This document shows positions 10,971 to 11,229 of a DNA stretch of 11,229 nt, one piece after another (within the stretch, counting starts at the first letter, position 1; each line of letters opens with the position of its first letter). Position numbers and translations under genes: made by a program. The notes under the pieces are model-generated. The model did not search any database and was not told where the DNA came from. It saw nothing but the letters and a program-made list of their open reading frames with translations. Source of the DNA: an uncultured Prevotella sp. (GTDB lineage Bacteria; Bacteroidota; Bacteroidia; Bacteroidales; Bacteroidaceae); the NCBI GenBank assembly GCA_947072805.1, contig CAMTJK010000103.1:1-11229 (forward strand), read 5' to 3'.

Positions 10971-11229
10971 TAGTGCCATAAATAAAAACTGGCATGGAAG
11001 ATACTTCCCTTTACTATGGAGTAAAAATTATGCTGTCATCAACCTGTGAAAAGCCCGGCGATGCAATGCGTATAACATTTATTTACTTTTATGAAAAATG
11101 TTTACTTTAACGTGTGTTAATCGGCATCCAAACCTCGATTTGTAACCTACGACGCGAAAATGAGCATTTTTACCCTCAAATAGGGAGCGCTGATAGTCAG
11201 TAAGTTACGCGTTTTGCGATTTAATACCA
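10971..11229. other. Gene-free region at the right edge
   Basis: I see no coding region, RNA gene or clear promoter here. The stretch is AT-rich, with a short AAAATG/CATTTT hairpin at about 11157-11170 and a GTAA..TACG..CG word that occurs twice (about 11142-11155 and 11201-11212). The next gene lies outside the window. Confidence 0.5.

Noticed and set aside
11101..11229. Dispersed intergenic repeat or small mobile element at the right edge
   Set aside because: The sequence feels like recurrent intergenic DNA of Prevotella-type genomes, but I see no terminal inverted repeats or target duplication and cannot search for other copies.
1..11229. CRISPR array, tRNA, rRNA, insertion sequence or prophage
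   Set aside because: I found no regularly spaced long repeats, no cloverleaf with a CCA-like end, no transposase or phage genes; the HK97-fold shell gene stands alone with a metabolic cargo and no other phage functions.

Overview
The window looks like a chromosomal segment of a Bacteroidota bacterium, most likely of the Prevotella type. The evidence is: several promoter boxes of the Bacteroidota form TAnnTTTG (four of them with a TTG or TTTG about 19-22 bases upstream), A/T-rich leaders mostly without Shine-Dalgarno sequences, AT-rich intergenic DNA next to moderately GC-rich genes, frequent ATA isoleucine codons, and protein sequences that read as Bacteroidales. The genus is an inference; no rRNA or other taxonomic marker is present.

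Layout. Bases 1-485 hold no convincing gene. From 486 to 8475, nine plus-strand genes form a sulfur-metabolism cluster: a Cys/Met-metabolism PLP enzyme (MetY-like), cysteine synthase, a ThiS-type sulfur carrier, a ThiF/MoeB-type activating enzyme overlapping it by 8 bases, a DsrE-like protein, a TusA-like protein, a JAMM metalloprotease, a family 2 encapsulin shell protein carrying an inserted cyclic-nucleotide-binding-like domain, and a SufS-type cysteine desulfurase with a long N-terminal extension. Downstream are exonuclease III (plus strand), a well supported but unidentified non-coding RNA of about 325 nt (minus strand), and the 16S rRNA dimethyltransferase rsmA (minus strand).

How the cluster may work. 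Cysteine desulfurase as the cargo of a family 2 encapsulin is established in other bacteria, so the last two genes should make a nanocompartment that takes sulfur from cysteine. TusA and DsrE proteins usually relay persulfide sulfur. ThiS + ThiF + JAMM + a PLP synthase is the toolkit of protein-thiocarboxylate amino-acid synthesis (CysO/CysM/Mec+ in Mycobacterium, HcyS/MetY/HcyD in Wolinella). The carrier here ends in GGG followed by four extra residues, which would have to be removed, giving the JAMM protease an obvious task. My inference is that the cluster joins an encapsulated sulfur source or store to a carrier-protein route that makes cysteine and/or homocysteine. The shell is also unusual: the characterised desulfurase-loaded shells (SrpI type, family 2A) lack the cyclic-nucleotide-like domain seen here, which is typical of family 2B shells with terpenoid cargo.

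The other main discovery candidate is the minus-strand RNA at about 9557-9882. It has a near-ideal promoter, several hairpins and a strong intrinsic terminator, and it matches no RNA family I recognise.
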